DNA from: Amycolatopsis thermophila
GTDB taxonomy: Bacteria; Actinomycetota; Actinomycetes; Mycobacteriales; Pseudonocardiaceae
Direction of reading: 5' to 3'
Assembly: GCF_030814215.1 (NCBI RefSeq)
Contig: NZ_JAUSUT010000001.1
Location: 434,001-498,000 of the forward strand
DNA length: 64,000 nt
In this document: positions 44,181-53,139 of the stretch, in pieces
Position numbering within the stretch: position 1 is the first letter of the stretch
Layout: each line of letters opens with the position of its first letter
The notes under the pieces: model-generated
What the model saw: only the letters and a program-made list of their open reading frames with translations
The model's database searches: none
What the model was told of the DNA's origin: nothing
Translations under genes and position numbers: made by a program

Positions 44181-45704
44181 ATGACCGTGCCCCACCCGGC
44201 CCGCCGGCGGGCCGGGACGCGATCGCGGCGCGTCCGGCCGCTGCGGACGAAACTGATCGCCGCGCTCGTCGCACTGCTGGCCGTGGTGTGCCTGGTGGTC
44301 GGCGTGATCAGCGAGTTCGCGCTGAGCAGGTTCCTGACCGAGCAGGTGGACGCCCAGGTGCGGGAGGCGGTCGAACGGACCCGCCACTTCGACAGGCCCG
44401 CCGGGGACGATCCGCTGCACATCCCGGGCACCGCGACCGGCACCCTGTACGCGCGGCTGTCCGGCGACCAGGTCCTCGAAGCGGCCACGCTGGCGCCCGT
44501 CCCGGGCTCCCCGGAGAACGAGGCCCAGGCTCTGCCGCCCGCCGACGCCGCCGCCCTGCCGCACGTCCCGGTCGACGGCCACCCCCACACCATCTCCCTG
44601 TCCGGCGGCGACTACCGGGTGATCGCGACCCTCGACGACGGCTCGGTGCTGCTCCTGGGCCTGCCGATGAACCAGGCCGACGACACGCTGCTGACCGTCG
44701 GCGTCATCCTCGGCGCCGTCGCCGCGATCGCCGTGGTGGGCGCGGGTTTCGTCGGCGCGTTCGTGGTGCGCCGGACGCTGCGCCCGCTCGACCGGGTCGC
44801 CGACGCCGCGTCGAAGGTGACCGAGCTGCCACTGGACCGCGGTGACGTCGCCCTGTCCGTGCGCGTCCCGGTCACCGACACCGATCCGTCCACGGAGGTC
44901 GGTCAGGTCGGGTACGCGCTGAACCGGATGCTGGTGCACATCGACAACGCCCTCGACGCCCGCGCCACCAGCGAGATGCGGGTGCGCCGGTTCGTCGCCG
45001 ACGCCAGTCACGAGCTGCGCACGCCGCTCGCCGCGATCCGCGGGTACGCCGAGCTGACGCGGCGCAGCAACGGCCGGGTGCCGCCGGAGCTCGCGCACGC
45101 GATGAGCCGCGTCGAGTCCGAGGCGGACCGGATGACGACGCTGGTCGACGACCTGCTGCTGCTGGCCCGGCTCGACGCGGGGCGCCCGCTGGACGACGGC
45201 GAGGTCGACCTGACCCGGCTGATCGCGGACGCCGTCGGCGACGCGCACATCACCGGTCCGCGGCACCAGTGGCGGCTCGAGCTGCCGCCGGACCCGGTCG
45301 TGGTGCCCGGCGACGCCCAGCGCCTGCACCAGGTGCTGGGCAACCTGCTCGCGAACGGCCGCGCGCACACCCCGCCCGGCACGATCGTGACGACCCGGCT
45401 GGCCGTGTCCGCGGACGGCGACGCGGTCGTGACGGTCACCGACAACGGCCCGGGAATCGAGCCGGAGTTGGTGCCGCACGTCTTCGAGCGCTTCGCGCGC
45501 GGCGACTCCTCGCGCTCCCGCGCGGCCGGCAGCACCGGTCTCGGCATGGCCATCGTCGCCGCCGTCGTGTCCGCGCACCACGGCAGCGTCAGCGTGCACA
45601 GCAGACCTGGCCGCACCGAATTCGAGGTCCGGTTGCCGCGCACAGCTGTCTCACAGGAACGGCACAACGACGGCCAAGCTCGGCCGATCACAGTGAACTC
45701 ATGA
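44181..45704 (+). CDS. Membrane sensor histidine kinase
   Basis: A 507-residue kinase: TM1 near residues 25-45 (LIAALVALLAVVCLVVGVIS), a ~130-residue external sensor, TM2 (LTVGVILGAVAAIAVVGAG), HAMP, then HisKA with the phospho-acceptor His in VADASHELRTPLAAIRGYAE and HATPase boxes GNLLANGRAHTP, DNGPGIEPELVPHVFERF and GSTGLGMAIV. In the N-box the usual Asn-Ala becomes ANGRAH. No response regulator gene is adjacent on either side. The stop overlaps the glycosyltransferase start in ATGA. Confidence 0.92.
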   Translation: MTVPHPARRRAGTRSRRVRPLRTKLIAALVALLAVVCLVVGVISEFALSRFLTEQVDAQVREAVERTRHFDRPAGDDPLHIPGTATGTLYARLSGDQVLEAATLAPVPGSPENEAQALPPADAAALPHVPVDGHPHTISLSGGDYRVIATLDDGSVLLLGLPMNQADDTLLTVGVILGAVAAIAVVGAGFVGAFVVRRTLRPLDRVADAASKVTELPLDRGDVALSVRVPVTDTDPSTEVGQVGYALNRMLVHIDNALDARATSEMRVRRFVADASHELRTPLAAIRGYAELTRRSNGRVPPELAHAMSRVESEADRMTTLVDDLLLLARLDAGRPLDDGEVDLTRLIADAVGDAHITGPRHQWRLELPPDPVVVPGDAQRLHQVLGNLLANGRAHTPPGTIVTTRLAVSADGDAVVTVTDNGPGIEPELVPHVFERFARGDSSRSRAAGSTGLGMAIVAAVVSAHHGSVSVHSRPGRTEFEVRLPRTAVSQERHNDGQARPITVNS

Positions 45705-47578
45705 CGGCCCTCGCCGAGCGCGACTCCGCACCCCCGGCCCCCGAACCGCCCGCCGGTCCCGGCCTGCACCGGCCTGTGCGGGTGCGCCCGGCGCTAGCCG
45801 GTCTGCTGATCGCCACCGCGGTGCTCTACCTGTGGGGGCTGAGCGCGTCCGGCTGGGCCAACGCGTTCTACTCGGCGGCCGCACAGGCCGGCGGCGAGAA
45901 CTGGACGGCGTGGTTCTTCGGCTCCAGCGACGCGGCGAACTCGATCACCGTGGACAAGACACCCGCGGCGCTGTGGGTGATGGGCCTGTGCGTGCGGCTG
46001 TTCGGGCTCAGCTCGTGGAGCGTGCTGGTGCCGCAGGCGCTGATGGGCGTCGGCTCGGTGTGGGCGCTGTTCGCGACGGTGCGCCGGGTGTCCGGCCCGG
46101 CGGCAGGGCTGCTCGCCGGTGCGGTGTTCGCGCTGACGCCGGTGGCCGCGCTGATGTTCCGGTTCAACAACCCCGACGCGCTGCTGGTCCTGCTGCTCGT
46201 GCTCGGCGCGTACTGCGTCGTGCGGTCACTGGAGCAGGCGAGTCCGAAGTGGATCGCGCTGACCGGGGTCGCCGTCGGGTTCGGCTTCCTGGCCAAGATG
46301 CTGCAGGCGTTCCTGGTGCTGCCGGCGTTCGGGATCGCCTACCTGGTCGCGGCGCCGACGTCGGTGCGCAAGCGGTTGCTGCACCTGCTCGGCGCGCTCG
46401 GGGCGCTGGTCGTCTCGGCCGGCTGGTACCTCGCGGTCGTCGAGCTGTGGCCCGCGTCCTCGCGGCCCTTCATCGGGGGTTCGCAGAGCAACAGCATCCT
46501 GGAGCTGACCCTGGGCTACAACGGCGTCGGCCGGATCACCGGCGACGAGGTCGGCAGCCTGGGCGGGGCGCAGAGCAGCGGCAGCTGGGCACGGCTGCTC
46601 GGCAGCGAGATGGCCGGCGGCATCGCCTGGCTGCTCCCGGCCGCCGCGCTCGCGATCGGCGCGCTCGTCTGGCTGACCTGGCGCGCGCCGCGGACGGACC
46701 GCACGCGCGCGGCGACGATCGTGTGGGGCGGCTGGCTCGCCGTCACCGGCGGCGTGTTCAGCTTCATGAGCGGGATCATCCACCCCTACTACACGCTCGC
46801 GCTGGCCCCGGCGGTCGCCGCGCTCGCCGGAACCGGCGCGGTGCGGTTGTGGCGGGCCCGCTCGCACCCGATCGCGTCCGGGCTGCTGTCCAGCGGGGTC
46901 GTGCTCACGGCGCTGACCGCGTACCTGTTGCTGACACGGGACTCCACCTGGCTGCCCTGGCTGAAGTACGTCGTGCTGCTGTCCGGGCTGGCCGCGGGGG
47001 TGCTGATCGTGGTGTCCGACCGGTTGCCGCGGGCCGGTGCGCGCGGGGTGGCGGTGGTGGCGCTCGTCGCCACGCTCGCCGGGACCGGCGCCTACACGGT
47101 CGCGACCGCGGCGACCCCGCACTCCGGCGCGATCCCGTCCGCGGGGCCGGGCAGCGGCGGGTTCGGCGGATTCGGTGGCCGGGGCGGGCCGCGCAACGGT
47201 GGCGGGATGCGCGGCGGCGTCGGCAGCCTGCTCACGGGCACCACACCGGGCGCGGAGATGATCGCGCTGCTGCAGGCGGACGCGGAGAACCACACCTGGG
47301 TCGCGGCGACCGTCGGGTCCAACCCGGCCGCGAGCTACCAGCTGGCGTCCGGCTTCCCGGTGATGGCGCTGGGCGGGTTCAACGGCACCGACCCGTCCCC
47401 GACACCGGCGCAGTTCCAGCAGTACGTGGCGAGCGGGCGGATCCACTACTTCATCGGCGAGCCCACGCAGATCACCAGCACCGGCGGCAGCGACGCGGCC
47501 GAGGAGATCGCCCGATGGGTGGCGGCCACCTTCACACCGACCACCGTGGACGGTGTGACGGTGTACGACCTGACCTGA
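45701..47578 (+). CDS. GT39-like membrane glycosyltransferase (PMT_2 type)
   Basis: A 625-residue protein with about 11-12 membrane helices, of the lipid-linked-sugar glycosyltransferase class. The second exported loop has the Asp-rich region (VDKTPAALWVMGLCVRLFG) seen in the ArnT/PMT fold. A Gly-rich linker (GGFGGFGGRGGPRNGGG) leads to a soluble C-terminal domain (MIALLQADAENHTWVAATVG). It is translated with the kinase, so the kinase may sense the envelope state that this enzyme changes. Confidence 0.88.
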   Translation: MTALAERDSAPPAPEPPAGPGLHRPVRVRPALAGLLIATAVLYLWGLSASGWANAFYSAAAQAGGENWTAWFFGSSDAANSITVDKTPAALWVMGLCVRLFGLSSWSVLVPQALMGVGSVWALFATVRRVSGPAAGLLAGAVFALTPVAALMFRFNNPDALLVLLLVLGAYCVVRSLEQASPKWIALTGVAVGFGFLAKMLQAFLVLPAFGIAYLVAAPTSVRKRLLHLLGALGALVVSAGWYLAVVELWPASSRPFIGGSQSNSILELTLGYNGVGRITGDEVGSLGGAQSSGSWARLLGSEMAGGIAWLLPAAALAIGALVWLTWRAPRTDRTRAATIVWGGWLAVTGGVFSFMSGIIHPYYTLALAPAVAALAGTGAVRLWRARSHPIASGLLSSGVVLTALTAYLLLTRDSTWLPWLKYVVLLSGLAAGVLIVVSDRLPRAGARGVAVVALVATLAGTGAYTVATAATPHSGAIPSAGPGSGGFGGFGGRGGPRNGGGMRGGVGSLLTGTTPGAEMIALLQADAENHTWVAATVGSNPAASYQLASGFPVMALGGFNGTDPSPTPAQFQQYVASGRIHYFIGEPTQITSTGGSDAAEEIARWVAATFTPTTVDGVTVYDLT

Positions 47579-47586
47579 CCCGGAAA

Positions 47587-47616
47587 TCACAGGCGGGCTT
47601 CACAGCGGGCACAGGC
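47587..47616 (+). promoter_or_regulatory. CACAG repeats upstream of PP2C gene
   Basis: TCACAGG (47587), TCACAGC (47600) and GCACAGG-like (47609) repeat in the same direction. They resemble the repeats before the kinase and the TCACAGC repeats known for mycobacterial PhoP. Confidence 0.4.
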
Positions 47617-47669
47617 TGAACTCAGGCGTGTGGCCGATGGTGGAGGTACAACAGCAGGAAGGAGGCCCC

Positions 47670-48392
47670 ATGCACCGCCTCACCCGCAGCCCCGTCTGGG
47701 GCACCGCCACCACGCGCGGCCCGCGTGCGGTGAACGCCGACGCCACCGCGGCCTACACCGACCCGAGCACCGGCGAGGTCGTGTTCGCCCTGGCCGACGG
47801 GATCGGGGACGCGCGGTCGGCCGCACGGGCCGCGCGCATCGCCGTGTCGACCGCGGTGCAGGTGCCCGCGTCGCAGGGCCCGGGGGCCGCGCTGGCGGCG
47901 GCTCAGCGCGCGGTGCGGGCCGACCCCGGTGGCGGCGACTGCGTCCTGGTGGTCGCGTCGCCCTTCGACGGCGGCTACCGGGTCGCCTGGGTGGGGGACG
48001 CGCGGGCGTACTCCTGGGACGGCGCCTCGCTGCGGCAGCTGACCAGGGACCACACGCTGGCGCAGTACTTCCGCGACCGTGGCCAGGTGCCCACCGTCCG
48101 GATGGAGCACCTGGTCACAACGAGCGTGCGGACCGCGCGGCCGGAGGAGTTCGGCGACGCGGAGACCGTGGGGCCGGCCGGGCTGTTGCTCACCAGCGAC
48201 GGGGTCCACAAGGCATTGACGCGCGCCGCGATGGCCGAGCTGCTCCGCGTGCCGTCGAACGGCGCCCAGGCCTTGGTGGACGCCGCGCTGGCGGCGGGCG
48301 GCCAGGACAACGCGACCGCCCTGATGGCCGAGTTCGCCCCCAGCCTGCCCGACCTGGCGACGACCCCGCTGCCGACCATCGCCCGGGCCTGA
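47670..48392 (+). CDS. PP2C-family serine/threonine phosphatase
   Basis: A 240-residue soluble PPM phosphatase. Metal-ligand motifs are VNADATAAY, FALADGIGDARSAARAA, LLLTSDGVHKAL and GGQDNATALMAEF. At 240 residues it is the minimal catalytic domain without extensions. AAGGAGG precedes ATG 47670. It could reverse a Ser/Thr kinase such as that at 56727, but no direct link is seen. Confidence 0.88.
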   Translation: MHRLTRSPVWGTATTRGPRAVNADATAAYTDPSTGEVVFALADGIGDARSAARAARIAVSTAVQVPASQGPGAALAAAQRAVRADPGGGDCVLVVASPFDGGYRVAWVGDARAYSWDGASLRQLTRDHTLAQYFRDRGQVPTVRMEHLVTTSVRTARPEEFGDAETVGPAGLLLTSDGVHKALTRAAMAELLRVPSNGAQALVDAALAAGGQDNATALMAEFAPSLPDLATTPLPTIARA

Positions 48393-48452
48393 GTCCCGGT
48401 CCGGGACGGCGACCCCGGCCGTCGCGGGGGAGCCGGCACCGGCGAGACCACA

Positions 48453-49862
48453 TCACCCCGCGGTCAGCGGCACCGCGTTGTCGCGGATCACCTTGGCGTA
48501 GAAGTGCGCACTCCGCTTCATCGTGCGGACCTGCGTCCGGTAGTCGACGTGGACCAGGCCGAACCGCTTCGAATACCCTTCCGCCCATTCGAAGTTGTCC
48601 AGCAGCGACCAGTACGAAAAGCCCCGCAGGTCAACTCCCTGCGCCAGCGCCGCGTGCGCCGCCCGGAGGTGGGCGGCCAGGAACTCCACCCGGTCCACGT
48701 CGTCGATCCAGCCGTCCGGCCGCACGGAGTCCGCGTAGGCCGCACCGTTCTCCGTCACGTACAGCGGCACGGCCGGGTACTCGCGGTGCACGCGCAGCAG
48801 CGTCTCGGTCAACCCGTCCGGCTGCACGGACCAACCCGAGTGCGTCACCGAGGCCGCCGCGTCGGGCACGAAACCGATCCCGTCGGCCCCCACCCACTCC
48901 AGGCCGCCCGGATCGACGCCGGGCCGCAGCGTGCCGGTGACCTCGTAGCCGCGGTAGTAGTTGATGCCCATCTGGTCGATCGGCGCTCCGATCAGGGCCA
49001 GATCCCCGTCGCGCACGCACGCCCCGAAACCGAACGGCTCCAGGTCGGCCAGCAGGTCCTCCGGGTACCGGCCGAGCAGCACCGGATCGAGGAACAGCCG
49101 GTTCTGCAGCCCGTCCACGCGCCGGGCCGCGTCGACATCCGCGGCCGAGTCCGACGCCGCCCGCACCGGGTACAGGTTCAGCGTGATCCCGGACCGGGCC
49201 TCCGGCGCGTACCGCCGGATCTCGGCGAGCCCGAGGCCGTGCGCCAGCAGCAGGTGGTGCGCCGCCGCGACCGCCGCCCGCGGTTCCCGCCGCCCCGGCG
49301 CGTGGATCCCCCGCGCGTAACCGAGGAAGGCCGAGCACCACGGCTCGTTCAAAGTGGACCAGAACGGCACCCGGTCACCGAGCCGTTCCGCCGCCGACGA
49401 CGCGAACTCGGCGAAGCGGTACGCCGAATCGCGTTCGGCCCAGCCGCCTCGCTCCTCCAGCGCCTGCGGCAGGTCGAAGTGGTACAGCGTCGCCCACGGC
49501 GTGATGCCGTGGCCGAGCAGTTCGTCCACCAGCCGCTCGTAGAAGTCCAGGCCCTTCGGGTTGAGCGCGCCGCCGTCCGGCCGGACCCGGGACCACGCCA
49601 GCGAAAACCGGTAGACCCCGAGCCCGAGTTCGGTCATCAGCGCCACGTCTTCGCGGAAACGGCGGTAGTGGTCGGCGGCCGGTTCCCCCGTGTCGCCGCC
49701 CGCCACCGCCCCCGGACGCCGGCAGAACGCGTCCCAGATCGAGTCGGTGCGACCGTCCACAGTGGTCGAACCTTCGATCTGGAAGGCCGCCGTGCTGACC
49801 CCCCACGCGAACCCGGGCGGGAACTCCAGCCCGGCGGTGACCTCTTCGCCTACAACCGACAT
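48453..49862 (-). CDS. bglC: GH1 beta-glucosidase
   Basis: A 469-residue cytoplasmic GH1 enzyme that hydrolyses cellobiose and cello-oligosaccharides taken up by the upstream transporter. The acid/base Glu173 is in STLNEPWCSAF, the nucleophile Glu near 370 in YVTENGAAYADS, and FPPGFAWGVSTAAFQIEG is the family N-terminal signature. It starts two bases after the permease gene and is the last gene of the ceb operon, as bglC is in Streptomyces. Confidence 0.93.
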   Translation of the reverse strand: MSVVGEEVTAGLEFPPGFAWGVSTAAFQIEGSTTVDGRTDSIWDAFCRRPGAVAGGDTGEPAADHYRRFREDVALMTELGLGVYRFSLAWSRVRPDGGALNPKGLDFYERLVDELLGHGITPWATLYHFDLPQALEERGGWAERDSAYRFAEFASSAAERLGDRVPFWSTLNEPWCSAFLGYARGIHAPGRREPRAAVAAAHHLLLAHGLGLAEIRRYAPEARSGITLNLYPVRAASDSAADVDAARRVDGLQNRLFLDPVLLGRYPEDLLADLEPFGFGACVRDGDLALIGAPIDQMGINYYRGYEVTGTLRPGVDPGGLEWVGADGIGFVPDAAASVTHSGWSVQPDGLTETLLRVHREYPAVPLYVTENGAAYADSVRPDGWIDDVDRVEFLAAHLRAAHAALAQGVDLRGFSYWSLLDNFEWAEGYSKRFGLVHVDYRTQVRTMKRSAHFYAKVIRDNAVPLTAG

Positions 49863-49864
49863 GC

Positions 49865-50707
49865 TCACCCTTTCACCGCACCCTGCATGATCCCGGCCAC
49901 GATCTGGCGGCCGAGCAGGAGGAAAACGATCAGAACCGGAATGGTCGCCAGCGTGGTCCCGGCCAGCACCAGCGAATAGTCGACGTAGTGACCGCTCTGC
50001 AGCTTCTCCAGCGCCACCTGCACGGTCGGGTTGCCGGCGTCGAGCACGATCAGCGGCCACAGGAAGTCGTTCCACGACATCATGAACGTGAACATCGCGA
50101 GCACCGCGGCGGCCGGGCGGATCGCGGGCAGGCAGACGTGCACGAACGTCCCGAACACGCTGCAGCCGTCCACGCGTGCCGCCTCGATCAGCTCGTACGG
50201 CACGGCGTCCACGATGTACTGGCGCATCCAGAACACGCCGAACGCGGTGACCAGGTTCGGCACGATCACCGCCTGCAGGTGCCCGGCCCAGCCCAGCTCC
50301 GACATGGCGATGAACAGCGGGATCACGCCCAGCTGCGTGGGCACCGCGAGCGTCACCACGATGAACACGAACAGCCCGTTCGACCCGCGGAACCGCATCT
50401 TGGCGAAGGCGAATCCGGCCAGCGCGGAGAACAGCACCGTCGTCAGCGTCACCGTCCCGGACACGATGAGGCTGTTGCCCAGCGCCTTCCAGAACGGCAC
50501 CGAGTCGAACACGCGGCTCGCGTTGGCCCAGAAGTTGCCGCCCGGCAGCAGCGGCGGCAGGTGGTCCGACAGCATGCCGGTGTCGCGGCTGGCCACCAGG
50601 TACGACCAGTAGAACGGGAACAGCGAGCCGGCGACGAACGCGATCAGCGTGGCGTAGACGAAGAAGCGCGAACCGCCGCGGCGGCGGGGCAGCATCCGTA
50701 CGGTCAT
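49865..50707 (-). CDS. cebG: Sugar ABC transporter permease CebG-like
   Basis: A 280-residue binding-protein-dependent permease (MalG type) with six helices. The EAA loop is ELIEAARVDGCSVFGTFVHV. ATG 50707 overlaps the stop of the partner permease in ATGA. With the partner permease and lipoprotein it forms an importer; the ATPase is not in the operon, so the shared MsiK-type ATPase elsewhere in the genome is expected to serve it, as in Streptomyces. Confidence 0.9.
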   Translation of the reverse strand: MTVRMLPRRRGGSRFFVYATLIAFVAGSLFPFYWSYLVASRDTGMLSDHLPPLLPGGNFWANASRVFDSVPFWKALGNSLIVSGTVTLTTVLFSALAGFAFAKMRFRGSNGLFVFIVVTLAVPTQLGVIPLFIAMSELGWAGHLQAVIVPNLVTAFGVFWMRQYIVDAVPYELIEAARVDGCSVFGTFVHVCLPAIRPAAAVLAMFTFMMSWNDFLWPLIVLDAGNPTVQVALEKLQSGHYVDYSLVLAGTTLATIPVLIVFLLLGRQIVAGIMQGAVKG

Positions 50708-51684
50708 CGTTTCAGTCCCGTCGTCGCGGCGAGCCGCCGGGTGATCAGGAAGTTGGCCAGCGCGATGAGCACGATCAGCAGGAACAGCAGCCACGCGATC
50801 GCCGACGCGTAGCCGAGGTCGAAGCCCTCGAACGCCGACTGGTACAGGTACAGCGTCAACGTCTGGAACTGGTGCTGGGAACCGCCGTTGTTCGACCCCG
50901 GCATGGCGTCGAACAGCTTGGGCTCGGTGAAGATCTGCAGCCCGCCGATGGTCGAGGTGACCACCACGAAGATCAACGTGGGCCGCAGCATCGGCAGCGT
51001 GATCGAGAAGAACCGCCGCACCGCGCCCGCGCCGTCGACCACCGCGGCCTCGTACACGTCACGCGGCAGCGCCTGCATCGCCGCCAGCACGATCAGCGCG
51101 TTGTACCCGGTCCAGCGCCAGTTGACCATCGTCGCGACGGCCAGGTGGCTGGCGAACCGGTTGGCCTGCCACTCCACCCGGTCCAGCCCCAACGTCTCCA
51201 GCAGGGCGTTGACCAGCCCGAACCGCGGGCCGAACAGGTTGGCGAAGATGATGCCGAGCGCGACCAGGCTGGCCGAGTACGGCAGCAGGATCCCGACCCG
51301 CCAGCCGGCCGGGAACCGCAGCCGCAACGACAGCAGCGCGGCCAGCAGGACCGCGATGATCACCTGCGGCACGCTGGAGAGCAGGAAGATCGAGACCGTG
51401 TTGACGACGGCGTTCCAGAACTGCGGGTCGCCCAGCAGCGTCGCGAAGTTCTCCAGCCCGATGAACTTCGGGTCGTCGTCGCCGATCTCCCAGTCGAACA
51501 GCGACACGTAAGCCGTGTACAGCAGGGGGAACAGGCCGGTGAGGCCGAACACCACGAAGAACGGTGCGATGTAGAGGTACGGCGAGAACTTCACGTCCCA
51601 GCGCGACAACCGGTGCCGCCAGGACGGTTTCGCCGGCTCCGGCGGCACTTCCTGCCGCGGCGGTTTCTCGACCACGGTGGTCAT
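50704..51684 (-). CDS. cebF: Sugar ABC transporter permease CebF-like
   Basis: A 326-residue permease of the MalF type. After a hydrophilic, Pro-rich first ~45 residues there are six helices, with the EAA loop DVYEAAVVDGAGAVRRFFSI. It follows the binding-protein gene by 19 bases and is coupled to the CebG-like gene. Confidence 0.9.
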   Translation of the reverse strand: MTTVVEKPPRQEVPPEPAKPSWRHRLSRWDVKFSPYLYIAPFFVVFGLTGLFPLLYTAYVSLFDWEIGDDDPKFIGLENFATLLGDPQFWNAVVNTVSIFLLSSVPQVIIAVLLAALLSLRLRFPAGWRVGILLPYSASLVALGIIFANLFGPRFGLVNALLETLGLDRVEWQANRFASHLAVATMVNWRWTGYNALIVLAAMQALPRDVYEAAVVDGAGAVRRFFSITLPMLRPTLIFVVVTSTIGGLQIFTEPKLFDAMPGSNNGGSQHQFQTLTLYLYQSAFEGFDLGYASAIAWLLFLLIVLIALANFLITRRLAATTGLKR

Positions 51685-51703
51685 CGGCCTGTTCCCCCTC
51701 GCC

Positions 51704-52996
51704 TCATTTCACGATCTTCTTGGCGCCGTCGACCACCTGCTGCCAGGCCTGGTCCGGCGGCGTCCCCTGCTCGACCGCCTGCAGGGCCGGGCTGGTGACG
51801 TTCTCCTGGATCTGGCCGTCGCCCGGGCCCTTGTACTGCGCGTGGGTCACCTTCTTGGCCTGGTCGGCGTAGAGCCGGCCGACCGGGGCGTCGCCGAAGT
51901 ACGGCTCGGTCTGCTGCAGCAGCTGCGGCGAGGTCAGCGCCTGCACCTGACTGGGGAAGTTGCCGCGCGCCTGGAACGCCTTGAGCTGCTGCTCGGGCGC
52001 GGTCAGCCAGGCCGCGAGCTCGGCCGCTTCCTTCGGGTGCCGGCTCTGCTTGGGCACGGTCAGGTACGAGCCGCCCCAGTTGCCGCCGCCGTTGGGGAAC
52101 GCGTCGGTGACGGCCCACTTGCCGGCGTTGCCCGGACCGGCGTTCTCCTCGACCACGCCGAGCATCCACGACGGGCACACGGTGGTGGCGAAGGATCCCT
52201 GCTGGAATCCGGTCTTCCACTCGTTGCTGAACGCGATGAGCTTCGCGGACTGGCCGCGCTGGATGGCGCCGGTGATGCGGTCCCAGGCCGCCTTGATGCC
52301 CGGGTTGGACTCGATGGTCAGCTTGTCGTCGCGGTCCAGGTAACCGGTGTCGAGCTGGTTGACCATGGAGTTGTACAGCTGCGAGGACGCGTCGAACCAC
52401 GGTTTGCCGCCGGTGTGCGCCACGTACTGGTCACCGGCCGCGAAGTAGGAGTCCCAGGTCGCGAACAGCGACTTGACGCCTTCCGGGTCCGAGGGCAGCC
52501 CGGCGGCCTGCAGCAGGTCCTTGCGGTAGCACAGCGCCAGCGGGCCGATGTCGGTGCCGTAGCCGATCAGCCGGCCGTCCTTGTCCTTACCGGCCTCGTA
52601 CTTCCAGTCCAGCCACCGGTCGGGGGTCACGTCCTTCGGACCGATCTCGGTGAGGTCGTTGAACTTGGACGACTTGTCGATGATGTCGGAGAAGTGGCCC
52701 TCCTCGACCGCGACCACGTCCTCCAGCCCGTTGCCCGCGGCCAGCTTGGTGATCAGGTTCTGGTGGTAGGGCCCGCCCTCGCCGGTCTTGTGGTGGGTGA
52801 TCTTGATGTTGGGGTGCAGCTGCTCGTACTCGGTGAGCAGGTTTTCGTAGCCGAACTCGGTGAAGGTGCCGATGGACAGCTCGATCTGCCCGGTGCCGGA
52901 CGACCCGGAGGAGCCGTCGTCGCCACACGCGGTGAGGCTCGCGCCGAGCACCGCCAGTCCGATCGCGAAGCTCACGCCCTTGTGAAGATGTCGCAC
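51704..52996 (-). CDS. cebE: Cello-oligosaccharide-binding lipoprotein CebE-like
   Basis: A 430-residue solute-binding protein with a lipoprotein signal: lipobox LTAC with Cys24, then GDDGSSGSSG. The fold is the sugar-binding type 1 family (LLTEYEQLHPNIKITHHKTG, WDSYFAAGDQYVAHTG). It begins at GTG 52996 just downstream of a CebR box. Cello-oligosaccharide specificity is inferred from the operon and its operator. Confidence 0.88.
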   Translation of the reverse strand: MRHLHKGVSFAIGLAVLGASLTACGDDGSSGSSGTGQIELSIGTFTEFGYENLLTEYEQLHPNIKITHHKTGEGGPYHQNLITKLAAGNGLEDVVAVEEGHFSDIIDKSSKFNDLTEIGPKDVTPDRWLDWKYEAGKDKDGRLIGYGTDIGPLALCYRKDLLQAAGLPSDPEGVKSLFATWDSYFAAGDQYVAHTGGKPWFDASSQLYNSMVNQLDTGYLDRDDKLTIESNPGIKAAWDRITGAIQRGQSAKLIAFSNEWKTGFQQGSFATTVCPSWMLGVVEENAGPGNAGKWAVTDAFPNGGGNWGGSYLTVPKQSRHPKEAAELAAWLTAPEQQLKAFQARGNFPSQVQALTSPQLLQQTEPYFGDAPVGRLYADQAKKVTHAQYKGPGDGQIQENVTSPALQAVEQGTPPDQAWQQVVDGAKKIVK

Positions 52997-53036
52997 GTCG
53001 ATTCCCTAACTCGTGGGGTTCCAGGGAGGGAGATTT

Positions 53037-53050
53037 TGGGAGCGCTCCCA
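53037..53050. promoter_or_regulatory. CebR box (perfect)
   Basis: TGGGAGCGCTCCCA is identical to the Streptomyces CebR operator. It lies 41 bases upstream of the cebE start, where the repressor would block transcription until cellobiose is bound. Confidence 0.85.
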
Positions 53051-53104
53051 GAACGGGCATGAGTGTGTCCCCAGACACACAGCCGTGTCAAGATGGGTTA
53101 TCGT

Positions 53105-53118
53105 TGGAAGCGCTCCCA
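53105..53118. promoter_or_regulatory. CebR box (one mismatch)
   Basis: TGGAAGCGCTCCCA, one base different from the box at 53037, lies 21 bases upstream of the cebR start and suggests autoregulation. Confidence 0.75.
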
Positions 53119-53139
53119 TCAACGGCGGAAGGTGACGCG

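Noticed and set aside
48393-48407. GTCCCGGTCCGGGAC as a terminator after the PP2C gene
   Set aside because: The loop is a single base and the stem is short; plausible as part of a terminator but not supportable alone.
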